In this document: positions 1 through 8,887 of the stretch, piece after piece
Numbering within the stretch: the first letter of the stretch is position 1
Layout of the letters: every line of letters starts with the position of its first letter
From: Chloroflexus aurantiacus J-10-fl
Lineage (GTDB): Bacteria > Chloroflexota > Chloroflexia > Chloroflexales > Chloroflexaceae
DNA length: 64,000 bases
Reading direction: 5' to 3'
Assembly: GCF_000018865.1 (NCBI RefSeq)
Contig: NC_010175.1
Location: 3,162,001 to 3,226,000 of the forward strand
The notes under the pieces: model-generated
Database searches by the model: none
What the model saw: the letters and a program-made list of their open reading frames with translations, nothing else
Told to the model about the DNA's origin: nothing
Translations under genes and position numbers: made by a program

Positions 1-1813
1 TCTCAGGCATACGCCAGAGGCTCGAAAGGATTAAGTCGCGTACCGATAACAGTTCTTTCGGGAGACGGTCGTATAGTTTGATGAACAGTTCTTCGTGCAG
101 TAATATCTCTTGCTGCCACTCACCGACGTTACACTCCATCACCTGTTCAAACTGCTCGGCGCTAAAGCTGAGACCACGCCAGTCGATGTCTTCATACCGT
201 GGTACCCAGCCAATCGGTGTTTCGACACTGACGGCCTGGCCGTGGGCACGTTCGATGATCCACTTTAACACTCGCATATTCTCGCCAAAACCTGGCCAGA
301 TAAACTTACCGTTTTCATCTTTGCGGAACCAGTTGACGCTGAAGATTCGCGGTGGATTGCGCAAGCGACGGCCAAAACTCAGCCAGTGATTGAAGTAGTC
401 GCCCATATGGTAGCCGGCGAATGGTAGCATTGCAAACGGATCACGGCGAACAACACCCTGTTGCCCCATCGCTGCTGCGGTTGTTTCTGAACCCATCGTG
501 GCGGCCAGATACACACCATAGGTCCAGTTGAACGCCTGATAGACCAGTGGCACCACCCGGCTACGTCGACCACCGAAAATGAAAGCCTCAATCGGCACCC
601 CATTCGGATTTTCCCACTCCGGATCAATGGCCGGGTTCTGCCTGGCCGGTGCTGTAAAACGTGCATTCGGATGGGCTGCCAGGCGGCCACATCCCGGTGT
701 CCAATCACGCCCCTGCCAGTCGATCAGGTGTGCCGGTGGTTCATCGGTCATGCCTTCCCACCAGACATCGCCGTCATCGGTGAGCGCAACATTGGTGAAG
801 ATGGTATTGGCGCGGCAGCTTTCCATCGCATTGGGATTGGTTTTATATGATGTGCCCGGCGCAACACCAAAATACCCTGCTTCAGGATTGATTGCGTAGA
901 GTTTGCCATTTGCACCGGGTTTGATCCAGGCGATGTCGTCGCCGACGGTTGTAATTTCCCATCCCTCTCGCTTGAAGGTGTCAGGCGGGATGAGCATGGC
1001 AAAATTGGTTTTTCCGCATGCCGAGGGGAACGCTGCCGCTACATAGGTCTTGCGTCCAGATGGTTCTTTTACTCCCAGGATCAACATGTGTTCGGCAAGC
1101 CAGCCCTCTTGCCGGGCCATGACCGACGCAATCCGCAATGCGAAGCACTTTTTACCAAGCAGAGCATTACCGCCATACCCCGATCCGAAACTCCAGATCG
1201 AACGCTCTTCGGGAAAGTGAACAATATATTTGGTTGGATTGCAGGGCCAGGGTACGTCGGGCTGACCCGGTTCCAGCGGCATTCCAACGCTATGGAGGCA
1301 TGGGATGTACTCGCCGTCCTCACCCAATACGTCGTAAATTTTAGTTGAGACGCGGGTCATTATGTGCATGTTGACCACGACATATGGCGAGTCGGTTAAT
1401 TGAATACCAATGTGGGCAATGGGTGATCCGATTGGCCCCATGCTGAAGGGAATAACGTACAGGACACGGCCCCGCATACTCCCTTTAAACAATTTGAGCA
1501 GGATTTCCTTCATCTCTTTCGGCGGCATCCAGTTATTAGTGGGGCCAGCATCGTCTTTCGAGATGCTACAGATGAAGGTACGATCTTCAACGCGAGCAAC
1601 ATCTGAGGGGTCTGAGCGGGCGAGAAAGCTGTTGGGGCGTAGTTTGGGATTGAGTCGAATGAATGTTCCGTTTTCTACCATCTGGTTGCAGAGCGTGTCG
1701 TACTCTGCCGGTGTTCCGTCACAAAAATGAACTTGTGCCGGTTCGCAGAGTGCGACAATGTCTGAAATCCACTCGCGTAACCGGTGGTGTTTAATGTATG
1801 CCGGAAATTGCAT
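1..1813 (-). CDS. pckG: phosphoenolpyruvate carboxykinase (GTP), C-terminus cut by window edge
   Basis: Converts oxaloacetate and GTP to PEP, GDP and CO2, linking the C4 pool to gluconeogenesis in the cytosol. About 604 codons are visible; the family is about 600-620 residues, so only the very end lies outside the window. The kinase loop [13 protein letters not shown] sits near residue 265 and carries the reactive Cys and P-loop Lys of GTP-type PEPCK. FIFGGRR and a Trp/Asn-rich C-terminal half also fit. The ATG at 1813 follows an AGGAAGG ribosome-binding site. It is divergent from secG. The GTP-type family assignment is firm; physiological direction is inferred. Confidence 0.95.
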   Translation of the reverse strand, partial: MQFPAYIKHHRLREWISDIVALCEPAQVHFCDGTPAEYDTLCNQMVENGTFIRLNPKLRPNSFLARSDPSDVARVEDRTFICSISKDDAGPTNNWMPPKEMKEILLKLFKGSMRGRVLYVIPFSMGPIGSPIAHIGIQLTDSPYVVVNMHIMTRVSTKIYDVLGEDGEYIPCLHSVGMPLEPGQPDVPWPCNPTKYIVHFPEERSIWSFGSGYGGNALLGKKCFALRIASVMARQEGWLAEHMLILGVKEPSGRKTYVAAAFPSACGKTNFAMLIPPDTFKREGWEITTVGDDIAWIKPGANGKLYAINPEAGYFGVAPGTSYKTNPNAMESCRANTIFTNVALTDDGDVWWEGMTDEPPAHLIDWQGRDWTPGCGRLAAHPNARFTAPARQNPAIDPEWENPNGVPIEAFIFGGRRSRVVPLVYQAFNWTYGVYLAATMGSETTAAAMGQQGVVRRDPFAMLPFAGYHMGDYFNHWLSFGRRLRNPPRIFSVNWFRKDENGKFIWPGFGENMRVLKWIIERAHGQAVSVETPIGWVPRYEDIDWRGLSFSAEQFEQVMECNVGEWQQEILLHEELFIKLYDRLPKELLSVRDLILSSLWRMPE

Positions 1814-2037
1814 ACGAAGCCTTCCTTTCGCTCACGGCACCATTGGCGGGCGATGACTGTGACACATTGAACAATGATAATCATAACATGGCGAGAAACA
1901 ATGATGAGTGCAGAACCGAGTGCTATTTCGCATGAAACCAATAACGATTGGATTGATGATCAGGTCTCTCGCATCTGTTTCGGCTGGTCGTTATTCCAGT
2001 ACCGTGGCGATTGCGAACGTATCGCAAGTGAATATGG

Positions 2038-2043
2038 TATACT
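2038..2043 (+). promoter_or_regulatory. extended -10 promoter of secG
   Basis: TATACT preceded by TGG (TGn extended -10) about 55 bases before the secG start, with no good -35 at 17 bases. A GAGGAG ribosome-binding site follows near 2086. Confidence 0.5.
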
Positions 2044-2098
2044 ATAGCGCCTGCCGATCCGGTGGCGTTGCATAAAGACTCTACTGAGGAGACGTCGA

Positions 2099-2314
2099 AT
2101 GGAAACAGCCCTGTACATTGCGATCCTCGTGATCAGTGTGGTGATGAGTGTCCTGGTCATTTTGCAGTCGCGTGGTGGTGGGATTAATCGTGATAGCAGT
2201 TCAATCTATCGTACCCGCCGAGGCATCGAGAAGACACTGTATCAGGCCACGATTGCCCTTGGGGTTACCTTTCTGCTGTTGGCCCTGATCACGAGCCTGC
2301 CGATTTTCAATTAG
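2099..2314 (+). CDS. secG: preprotein translocase subunit SecG
   Basis: Small membrane subunit of the SecYEG channel, which stimulates SecA-driven export. The 71 residues form two hydrophobic segments (about 3-20 and 50-69). The cytoplasmic loop between them carries the family-typical LQSRGGG and an Arg-rich stretch. Length matches the family. Start chosen after GAGGAG. The next gene, a solute-binding protein, begins 3 bases after the stop, so the two are probably co-transcribed. SecY is encoded far away in the ribosomal cluster of this window (60.1 kb). Confidence 0.88.
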   Translation: METALYIAILVISVVMSVLVILQSRGGGINRDSSSIYRTRRGIEKTLYQATIALGVTFLLLALITSLPIFN

Positions 2315-2317
2315 GGT

Positions 2318-3982
2318 ATGGCGCGTCGTATTCGCTGGCAAATCGCGATTGCCCTCTTCGGCATTGCGCTGATAGTCGCTTTGTTTGGTCGACTCGCCGC
2401 ACTCAGTGCATCGACCGATAATCCGGCAACTGGTGGTGTGTATATTGAGGCTGTCGTCGGCTCGCCGATCACGCCCATTCCTCTGCTCAATGATCCGGTC
2501 GCCGATCCGGTTGGGCGCACGTTGATCAGCCTCCTCTTTGAAGGATTAACCCGTATTGGGAGTGATGGCTTGATCGAACCTGCCCTGGCTGAAGGCTATA
2601 CTGTCGATGCCACCGGCGAAATCTATACGTTCAACCTGCGACCAGGGCTGCGCTGGCACGATGGTACCCCCATCACCGCTGACGATGTTGTTTTTACCTT
2701 TCGGACGTTGCAGACATTGGATGTAGCGGGTGAACCGGCACTTGCCGGCTTCTGGCGCACTGCTTTAATTGAGCGTGTCGATACTCGCACAGTACGGGTG
2801 ACGTTATCAGGGCCATTTGCTCCCTTTCCAAGCCTTGCCCGCGTGCCGATCCTCCCCGCTCATCTGCTCCGTGGTCTTTCGCCTGCTGAATGGCCGGCCA
2901 GCGAGTTTGCCCGTCGTCTGGTGGGTAGTGGGCCGTTTCGGCTGGCTGAATTACGCTCCGATGCGGCTATCTTGACCGCCAACCCGACATACTACAATGG
3001 TCGGCCCTTTCTCGATCAAATAGAGTTGCGGTTTGTAAGTACCGCCGAAGCCGCGATTGCCGCTTTGTCACGTGGTGAAGTGAACGGCTTTGCAGAACGC
3101 TGGGGAACCAATCTTGCAACTATCGATCTTCCTGGGGAAGAGCAGCAAATTGTCTTGCCGATGGATGAATATACCCTGCTCACATTCAATCTGCGTTTGC
3201 CGTTGTTCCAGGATATTCCCCTGCGCCGGGCACTGGCACTCGGCCTTGATCGTGATGCTTTGATCGAGACGGTTGTTAATGGGATGGCGCAGCCGATAGA
3301 TACCCCTCTCCTGCCAGGTACCTGGGCCGATGATCCTGCCCTGCGTCGTATGCCGGCTGAACCATCCGTAGCCGCCGAACGTCTGGCTGAAATTGATTTT
3401 GAACCGGGCGATGACGGTATTCGCCAGCGTGGAAGACAGCGTCTTAGCTTTACATTGCTGGTTGACCGCGATGAGCGGCGTGTAGCAGTGGCAGAGGCTA
3501 TCGCTGCCCAGTGGCGATCTATCGGTGTGGAAGTGTTTGTTGAGTCGGTTGACGTCACAACTTTGACCGAGCGCCTACGCCAGGGCGATTTTATGGCTGC
3601 CATCCATACCTGGACGCGGATCGGGCCTGACCCCGACCCCTATAGCCTCTGGCACTCCAGTCAGGCTGATGACGGCCTCAATTATGCCGGATTAGAGGAT
3701 AGTCGCATTGATACTTTACTCGAACAGGCGCGGGCTGAGCCTGAACTGATAGCCAGGGCTGAGTTTTATCACGCTTTTCAACAGCGCTGGCTGGAACTGT
3801 CACCGGCAATTACCCTCTACCAGCCGATGTACGTGATGGTAACGACGGCAAACCTGCAAGGGCGCGCCTTCGCTAATCCCGATCTCGGCCCCCATACACT
3901 CTTCGGGATCGAGGATCGTTTTCGTGATGTGCAGCGTTGGTTTGTGAATAGCTTCCGCCGTATCGAAGGTGATTTGCCGTAG
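2318..3982 (+). CDS. ABC transporter substrate-binding protein, family 5 (peptide/nickel type)
   Basis: Predicted extracytoplasmic ligand-binding protein of an oligopeptide-type ABC importer, 554 residues. Residues 1-32 form a basic then hydrophobic signal or anchor. Family-5 features follow: LLFEGLTR, RPGLRWHDGTPITADDVVFT, PTYYNGRPFLD and LRRALALGLDRDALI. The C-terminal lobe runs to residue 554. No permease or ATPase gene is adjacent, so its transporter must be encoded elsewhere. No lipobox Cys is visible at the N-terminus; it may be anchored by the uncleaved segment. Starts 3 bases after secG, so translational coupling is likely. Ligand unknown. Confidence 0.85.
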   Translation: MARRIRWQIAIALFGIALIVALFGRLAALSASTDNPATGGVYIEAVVGSPITPIPLLNDPVADPVGRTLISLLFEGLTRIGSDGLIEPALAEGYTVDATGEIYTFNLRPGLRWHDGTPITADDVVFTFRTLQTLDVAGEPALAGFWRTALIERVDTRTVRVTLSGPFAPFPSLARVPILPAHLLRGLSPAEWPASEFARRLVGSGPFRLAELRSDAAILTANPTYYNGRPFLDQIELRFVSTAEAAIAALSRGEVNGFAERWGTNLATIDLPGEEQQIVLPMDEYTLLTFNLRLPLFQDIPLRRALALGLDRDALIETVVNGMAQPIDTPLLPGTWADDPALRRMPAEPSVAAERLAEIDFEPGDDGIRQRGRQRLSFTLLVDRDERRVAVAEAIAAQWRSIGVEVFVESVDVTTLTERLRQGDFMAAIHTWTRIGPDPDPYSLWHSSQADDGLNYAGLEDSRIDTLLEQARAEPELIARAEFYHAFQQRWLELSPAITLYQPMYVMVTTANLQGRAFANPDLGPHTLFGIEDRFRDVQRWFVNSFRRIEGDLP

Positions 3983-4036
3983 AGAGGCTGTTTGCCGGTC
4001 TACATGTCTACACTTCCGCTCTAGTCAGATGGTGTA

Positions 4037-4061
4037 TCGCCTGTCTCACAGCGACAGGCGA
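4037..4061. terminator. hairpin in convergent gap
   Basis: TCGCCTGTC and GACAGGCGA form a perfect 9-bp stem with a 7-base loop that contains the stop codon of the minus-strand gene. It lies between two convergent genes, so a bidirectional terminator role is plausible. Neither side has a strong T-run. Confidence 0.4.
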
Positions 4062-4822
4062 AGATCGTATAGGTCAAACACCGGTCCCTCTACACAACGT
4101 CGCTGCCAGCCATGACGGGTTTCGATCTGGCAGGCCCGACAGACCCCTATCCCACACGGTAGTGATCCGGCCACCACAACCTGGGCCAGTCCTGGTTGCC
4201 AGCGCAGGCGCGTTGATCGAATGACGTTTGCCGCCAGTGCCAGCATCGTGGGTGGTAATGCCAGGCCGATCTGATCGGCCCACCGTAGCGGACTCTGTGG
4301 TGATGACGTAAGCAGATCGAATAATGTTGCCTCGCCGGCCTGGCTGATCTGAATTTCTACTGTCGGTGGCAGGAGAAAAGGAGGGGGTAGAAAACCGGTG
4401 TCTCCAGCCATAAACAGCGCAATATTCTGTCTGCCGGCCTGCTGGCGGGCCAGGAAGAGCAAAGCCGGTAGGGCTGCGCCGGTGCCTGCCAGCAAGAGGG
4501 TCTGGGTTGTTGGCTTGAGGGAGAAGTGTTTCCCACCCGGCACGCAAAGATCGAGCGCAGTTCCCGGCGATAGATCAGACAACCAGATCACCGCCGGATC
4601 GCGAGGATCGATGAGAAATTCGACCGTGCCGGTGGCCGGATCGGCACCAGCCAGAAAGAGTGTTGTCCACAGCAGCGGGTCAAGTCCCGGTTGGGAGTGA
4701 CGCACCAGAGCAACCTGGCCGGGCTGAGCATGGCGAGCCAGCGATGCTGCCTTTACGCTCAACCAAATCAATTGCTCAAACTGGCGGTACGTGTGGATCG
4801 TTGCTGTGTGGTACAGGTGCAT
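4046..4822 (-). CDS. PyrK-like FAD/[2Fe-2S] oxidoreductase subunit
   Basis: Resembles the electron-transfer subunit of class 1B dihydroorotate dehydrogenase: a ferredoxin-reductase-like FAD domain, a nucleotide-binding domain with LLLAGTGAALPALLFLA near the middle, and a C-terminal [2Fe-2S] site. The cluster motif CGIGVCRAC followed 11 residues later by RCVEGPVFD is classic for PyrK. The usual RxYS FAD motif is degenerate (VRHSQPG). 258 residues from the ATG at 4822; an ATG at 4891 in the same frame is possible, and neither has a strong ribosome-binding site. No pyrD is adjacent; a DHOD-like gene lies 7 kb away on the same strand. It may instead serve another flavoenzyme. Confidence 0.75.
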   Translation of the reverse strand: MHLYHTATIHTYRQFEQLIWLSVKAASLARHAQPGQVALVRHSQPGLDPLLWTTLFLAGADPATGTVEFLIDPRDPAVIWLSDLSPGTALDLCVPGGKHFSLKPTTQTLLLAGTGAALPALLFLARQQAGRQNIALFMAGDTGFLPPPFLLPPTVEIQISQAGEATLFDLLTSSPQSPLRWADQIGLALPPTMLALAANVIRSTRLRWQPGLAQVVVAGSLPCGIGVCRACQIETRHGWQRRCVEGPVFDLYDLRLSL

Positions 4823-5122
4823 ATTGTGATTCCGAAGATACAGAAGCCATCTCTTCCATGCGTGTAGAGTGCAATCTGCTCGATAATGCACAAATGTCTG
4901 AAGAGGGGCCTGATCGTTAGAACAGCTTGGGCAGAAACTGTTATCAATCTGATAGCTTTATATAATTCACTGGTTGTCGAGCCAGTAATGACCGCCAGTA
5001 CATATTCCAGTATATACGTTTTACGGTGTCAACGCACACGTCATGCATTGTACCGAACTGGCGTTATAATACGACACACAAACTTTCTGATAGCACACAG
5101 GCAACATCAAAATAGTTCAGCT
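4823..5122. other. divergent spacer with one promoter candidate
   Basis: No gene supported. The plus strand has a consensus TATAAT at 5065-5070, placing transcription about 45 bases before the ATG at 5123. This argues against the longer reading that would begin at 4886. No convincing -35 was found. Confidence 0.5.
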
Positions 5123-7234
5123 ATGGCGAATCTTCCCCTGCCCACGACTGAGACACATACACCTGCCGGCCAGGCCTGGTGGCACAAACCTTTATCCGGT
5201 ACCGGTTGGCTTTCACGCCTGACGTTTGGTGAACTGTTGCTTCTGGCTGGTAGCCTGCTTCTCTACCTCTATACCCGCCTGACCGATCTGACCAGCTTCC
5301 CGATCTATTTTTTCTGCGACGAGGCCATCCACAGTGTACTGGCGCGTGATCTGATTGCCAACGGTTTTCGCGATGGTGAGGGCACCCTATTTCCGACCTA
5401 CTTTCGCAATGTGGAAAAATGGAACCTGGGTTTGAGTGTTTACCTCCATGCCCTCAGTATCATCCTGTTCGGGTTTGAGCCATCGGTCTGGATGACCCGT
5501 GCCACCTCCGTTATCGCGAGTGTTCTGGCACCGGTGGGCATTGCATTGCTGTTGCGTTTCGGCTATCACAGCCGGCGCTGGTGGCTGGGAATCCTGGTAT
5601 TGTGTACGTTGCCGGCCTGGTTTCTCCATTCCCGTACCGCCTTTGAAACGGTACTGATGGTCGCCTGTTATGCGGTGTTTCTGGCGACGTATGTGCTCTA
5701 CCGTTTTTACGATGATCGCTGGTTGGTTGTGGTGATCCTGTTCGGTGCCGCCACCTTCTACAGCTATGCCAATGGGCAGGGGGTGATGCTGGTGAGTGGT
5801 GTGCTCTTGCTGATCAGCGATCTCCGCTACCATCTCAGCCGCTCACCGCAACGGATTGGGATTGCTTCTATCGCGATCCTGCTCGCTGCCATCCCGTGGT
5901 TGCGTTTTCGCTGGCTGCATCCTGAAGCGCTGTTTGAGCATTTCCGTTCCCTCAACTCCTATTGGATACAATCCATCCCACTCACCGAGAAGCTGCAACG
6001 CTTTGGGAGCCTGTACCTGCAGGGCCTTGATCCGCGTTACTGGTTCTGGCCTAACACAGTAGACCTTGATCGGCATCGGTTTCCTGACGCCGGTCATCTC
6101 CCGCTCTTCCTGCTTCCCTTCATCGCTATTGGCCTGGTCGTTTGTCTGTGGCGTTGGCGGGATGTGCGCTACAGACTACCTCTCATTGCCCTGCTTGCGG
6201 CACCTTTCAGCGGTGCGCTGGTTGGGCCGGCCATCACCCGCATGCTGGCGATGGTCATTCCGGCAACCCTGCTGGCTGTCATCGGGCTGGATATGCTTCT
6301 TGCCTTCCTGAGCCATTCGCGACAACGCTTCGTGACCGTCATCCTCGGCGTCATCCTCGTCATCAGCAGTCTGACGATGACCCACTATGCCATCCTTGGT
6401 GGTCCGCTCTGGTTTCGCGATTACGGCCTCAACGGGATGCAGTACGGGGCGCAGCAGCTTTTTGGCGAGACGATTCCTGCGCTGCTTGACCGTGATCCGC
6501 ACATTATCCTTCGCATTTCGCCAACGTGGGCGAACAATCCAAACAGTTTTGCCAGCTTTTTTCTCACCCCTGCCCAGCAGCGTCGTATCGAATTTATCAA
6601 CATCGATGCCTACCGCTACCAGCGCCGCGATCTTGATCGGCAACGCGACGTGTTCATTATGACTGCCGGTGAATACTGGCTGGCCCAGCAGAGTGGGAAG
6701 TTTATCCTGTCGCCACCGGAACAGATCATTCCCTACCCCGATGGTCAGCCAGGGTTCTATGTGGTACGGCTAGAGTACGTTGCCAATATCGACGAGATTC
6801 TGGCCGCTGAACGTGCTGAGCGGCAGCGGTTGGTTGAAATTCCGTACACGCTGGAAGGTCAGTCAGTGGTTGTTGCCCATTCCCCATTCGACATTGGCAG
6901 CGTCCCTAACCTCTTTGATGGTGAGCCGTTGACGCTGGCCCGTGGTTTTGAAGCCAACCCGCTTGTCATTGAACTGCGGTTTACCAACCCGCGTCCACTG
7001 CGCCAGGTGGGATTGACCCTCGGCAGTATGGATCTCGATCTGCGGGTAACCGTCACCACGCCTGACGGTGAGACCAAAACCTTCAATCAATCATACCGTG
7101 GGCTGCCGCCAGATCCGACGGTGTACCTTGATATACCAGAGCTGCTCAGCGCACAGCAGGTGCGCCTGGAGATTTTACAGGTGGGAGTTGGTGAACCGGC
7201 CCATGTCCATGTCCGGGAAGTGATGCTGAAATGA
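5123..7234 (+). CDS. GT39/ArnT-like membrane glycosyltransferase
   Basis: Predicted polytopic membrane enzyme that moves a sugar from a polyprenyl-phosphate donor to an acceptor on the outer face. 703 residues from the ATG at 5123, chosen because a consensus -10 box lies just upstream inside the longer frame. After a first membrane segment (about 23-40) comes a loop with the acidic motif CDEAIH, typical of the first extracytoplasmic loop of PMT/ArnT enzymes, then about ten more hydrophobic segments to about residue 400. A soluble C-terminal domain with beta-rich, carbohydrate-binding-like sequence fills residues 450-703. Acceptor unknown; cell-envelope or protein glycosylation is the likely role. 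Confidence 0.75.
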   Translation: MANLPLPTTETHTPAGQAWWHKPLSGTGWLSRLTFGELLLLAGSLLLYLYTRLTDLTSFPIYFFCDEAIHSVLARDLIANGFRDGEGTLFPTYFRNVEKWNLGLSVYLHALSIILFGFEPSVWMTRATSVIASVLAPVGIALLLRFGYHSRRWWLGILVLCTLPAWFLHSRTAFETVLMVACYAVFLATYVLYRFYDDRWLVVVILFGAATFYSYANGQGVMLVSGVLLLISDLRYHLSRSPQRIGIASIAILLAAIPWLRFRWLHPEALFEHFRSLNSYWIQSIPLTEKLQRFGSLYLQGLDPRYWFWPNTVDLDRHRFPDAGHLPLFLLPFIAIGLVVCLWRWRDVRYRLPLIALLAAPFSGALVGPAITRMLAMVIPATLLAVIGLDMLLAFLSHSRQRFVTVILGVILVISSLTMTHYAILGGPLWFRDYGLNGMQYGAQQLFGETIPALLDRDPHIILRISPTWANNPNSFASFFLTPAQQRRIEFINIDAYRYQRRDLDRQRDVFIMTAGEYWLAQQSGKFILSPPEQIIPYPDGQPGFYVVRLEYVANIDEILAAERAERQRLVEIPYTLEGQSVVVAHSPFDIGSVPNLFDGEPLTLARGFEANPLVIELRFTNPRPLRQVGLTLGSMDLDLRVTVTTPDGETKTFNQSYRGLPPDPTVYLDIPELLSAQQVRLEILQVGVGEPAHVHVREVMLK

Positions 7235-7281
7235 GGTCAGGTGCAGTGCAGGTGAACAACAGATCTGACAGCATCCGGTAA

Positions 7282-7309
7282 TTGGCTGGTAATTCCGCAT
7301 TCGTATACT
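7282..7309 (+). promoter_or_regulatory. promoter of the 367-aa gene
   Basis: TTGGCT and TATACT separated by 16 bases, about 60 bases before the ATG at 7372. Confidence 0.45.
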
Positions 7310-7371
7310 ATATCGCAGCCAGATCGCGGTACAACGTATGTATCCACCAGCACAGTCTTTGGAGATCGAAC

Positions 7372-8475
7372 ATGTCAGATCCACTCGCGCCGTATTATTT
7401 TCCATGGCCATTTGGGCAGCAACGCTTCGATGAATTGATCTCACAACCAGACATCTTTGCCGGGGCATTCAAAGAATCCATCCTCGCAAATCTCAACTAC
7501 CGTTTAATGGGTACCGGCCTGGCTCAGTCGGGTAACATCCTGATCCAGTCGGTTGCGCTGGACCAGAACGTGCTGACCGTCACCTTTTCGCCCGAAGGTA
7601 ACCGGCTGTTGGGTCTTGGACAACTCTCCGTAATGGGGAATGGTTCCCGCCCAATCCTGGTTGATGCCGCGGGGCGGACTGTTGAAATCGCTCGTCTGAC
7701 GCCGAATGTGGTCCAGCGGTTAGCAGCCATCAGTGGCGTTGTGGTCAGTGTTGCAAACGTGATTTCAGCGGCTGATCTGGCACATCGTATGCAGCAGATG
7801 GAGACAAAACTTGATCTGCTGATTGCGTATCGGCGGATAGATCAGGAGGCTAAGCTCGAAGGAGTCTTCTACGCCGCTCGTGAACTGTGTGCCGGGCCAA
7901 TCTCGCCAGATGAACGTCGGCAATTACGGCAGTTGCGGCAGGAACTCCGTGAGCTACGGATTGTGCTGCGCAAAGAATGGCAACGTGAGCTGGAACAGAT
8001 TGCGCAACAGCAGGTGACGGGGTTTGATGTATTCTTTGAGCTGCTCGGGCGAAACTGGAATGGTGCGATGAACATCATCGGCAATGCGTTTCAGGGACGT
8101 GGTGAACAGAAAGATGCTGCTCTGCCTCAATTGGTCAATCAAGTACAGCAACGGGCGCAGCAAAACGAACGTGAGCTGTATCAACAGCGATGGCGTGCGA
8201 AATTTGATCCGACCCTGAGCTATCCGTTCCTCATCGAGTTTATACTGCGGCTCGAGGTGGTGCTGGCAATGGCGAGTCGTGATGAAGTCGCGTACAGCCA
8301 ATCGCTGCGTGATGAATTAGCCGCAATCGAACAGGTCGTCAATTATCTGGACGAGCAGAATCAAAACCTCGGTCTTGGCTATCAGTTTATTGCCGATTAT
8401 CGCAGATTGCTTGGCGATTATCGGCAGTTTGGTCAGGCGTTGGGTAGTAATCTGTTTATCCAACAGTTGCCATAA
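7372..8475 (+). CDS. hypothetical protein with central coiled coil
   Basis: No family recognised. 367 residues from the ATG at 7372, set by TTGGAGA eight bases upstream. The N-terminal 130 residues look like a compact alpha/beta domain (VTFSPEGNRLLGLGQL). They are followed by a charged, Gln/Arg/Glu-rich helical stretch (about 140-300; for example RRQLRQLRQELRELR) likely to form coiled coils. The C-terminal 70 residues are helical. No signal peptide or membrane segment, so cytoplasmic. It has its own promoter and no operon partner, and could be a structural or scaffold protein; function unknown. Confidence 0.7.
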   Translation: MSDPLAPYYFPWPFGQQRFDELISQPDIFAGAFKESILANLNYRLMGTGLAQSGNILIQSVALDQNVLTVTFSPEGNRLLGLGQLSVMGNGSRPILVDAAGRTVEIARLTPNVVQRLAAISGVVVSVANVISAADLAHRMQQMETKLDLLIAYRRIDQEAKLEGVFYAARELCAGPISPDERRQLRQLRQELRELRIVLRKEWQRELEQIAQQQVTGFDVFFELLGRNWNGAMNIIGNAFQGRGEQKDAALPQLVNQVQQRAQQNERELYQQRWRAKFDPTLSYPFLIEFILRLEVVLAMASRDEVAYSQSLRDELAAIEQVVNYLDEQNQNLGLGYQFIADYRRLLGDYRQFGQALGSNLFIQQLP

Positions 8476-8887
8476 ATAACAGTATGGAAACGCATTGTGT
8501 ATGGGCTTTCGTCGACTGGTGTCTGACGAGGAACAGTTATTGGTGATGCCGGGTGAGGTCTGTCGTTGTCGTTATTGGAATATGATCGTGTTGCACTTGT
8601 GCAGCAGTGAAAGAGCGATAGGAATCATTCAGGTATCGTATCGGGGTTGATGTGCAACAATTGAGTCATCGTGGACGTGGATTAAGAGCAATCTGATGCG
8701 GCGACAGGGGCACGGCATGCCGTGCCCCTACCCTTTCTCATAGAAGTGCATCGTTCAGGTACGACACCAGGGTGATGATTGGATAGCGTGTCAGGCTTTC
8801 TTTGATACCGGATTGGATATGATACGCAGTATAACGACAATATCTCGTCCGTAAGAGTCAGCTTTGCCACAACAAGGAGAAGAGCAT
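8476..8887. other. 412-base spacer
   Basis: No gene supported. Contains one REP-like palindrome at 8706-8729, listed separately. The last 15 bases hold the AAGGAGA ribosome-binding site of the RCC1 gene. Confidence 0.5.
8706..8729. repeat. REP-like palindrome
   Basis: AGGGGCACGG-CATG-CCGTGCCCCT, a perfect 10-bp stem around CATG. The AGGGGC/GCCCCT arms match the hairpin in the repeat at 31895-31927, so it looks like a member of a dispersed palindrome family. Confidence 0.6.

Noticed and set aside
4886-5122. N-terminal extension of the GT39-like protein by 79 residues
   Set aside because: A consensus -10 box lies inside it and the added sequence is unlike the family.
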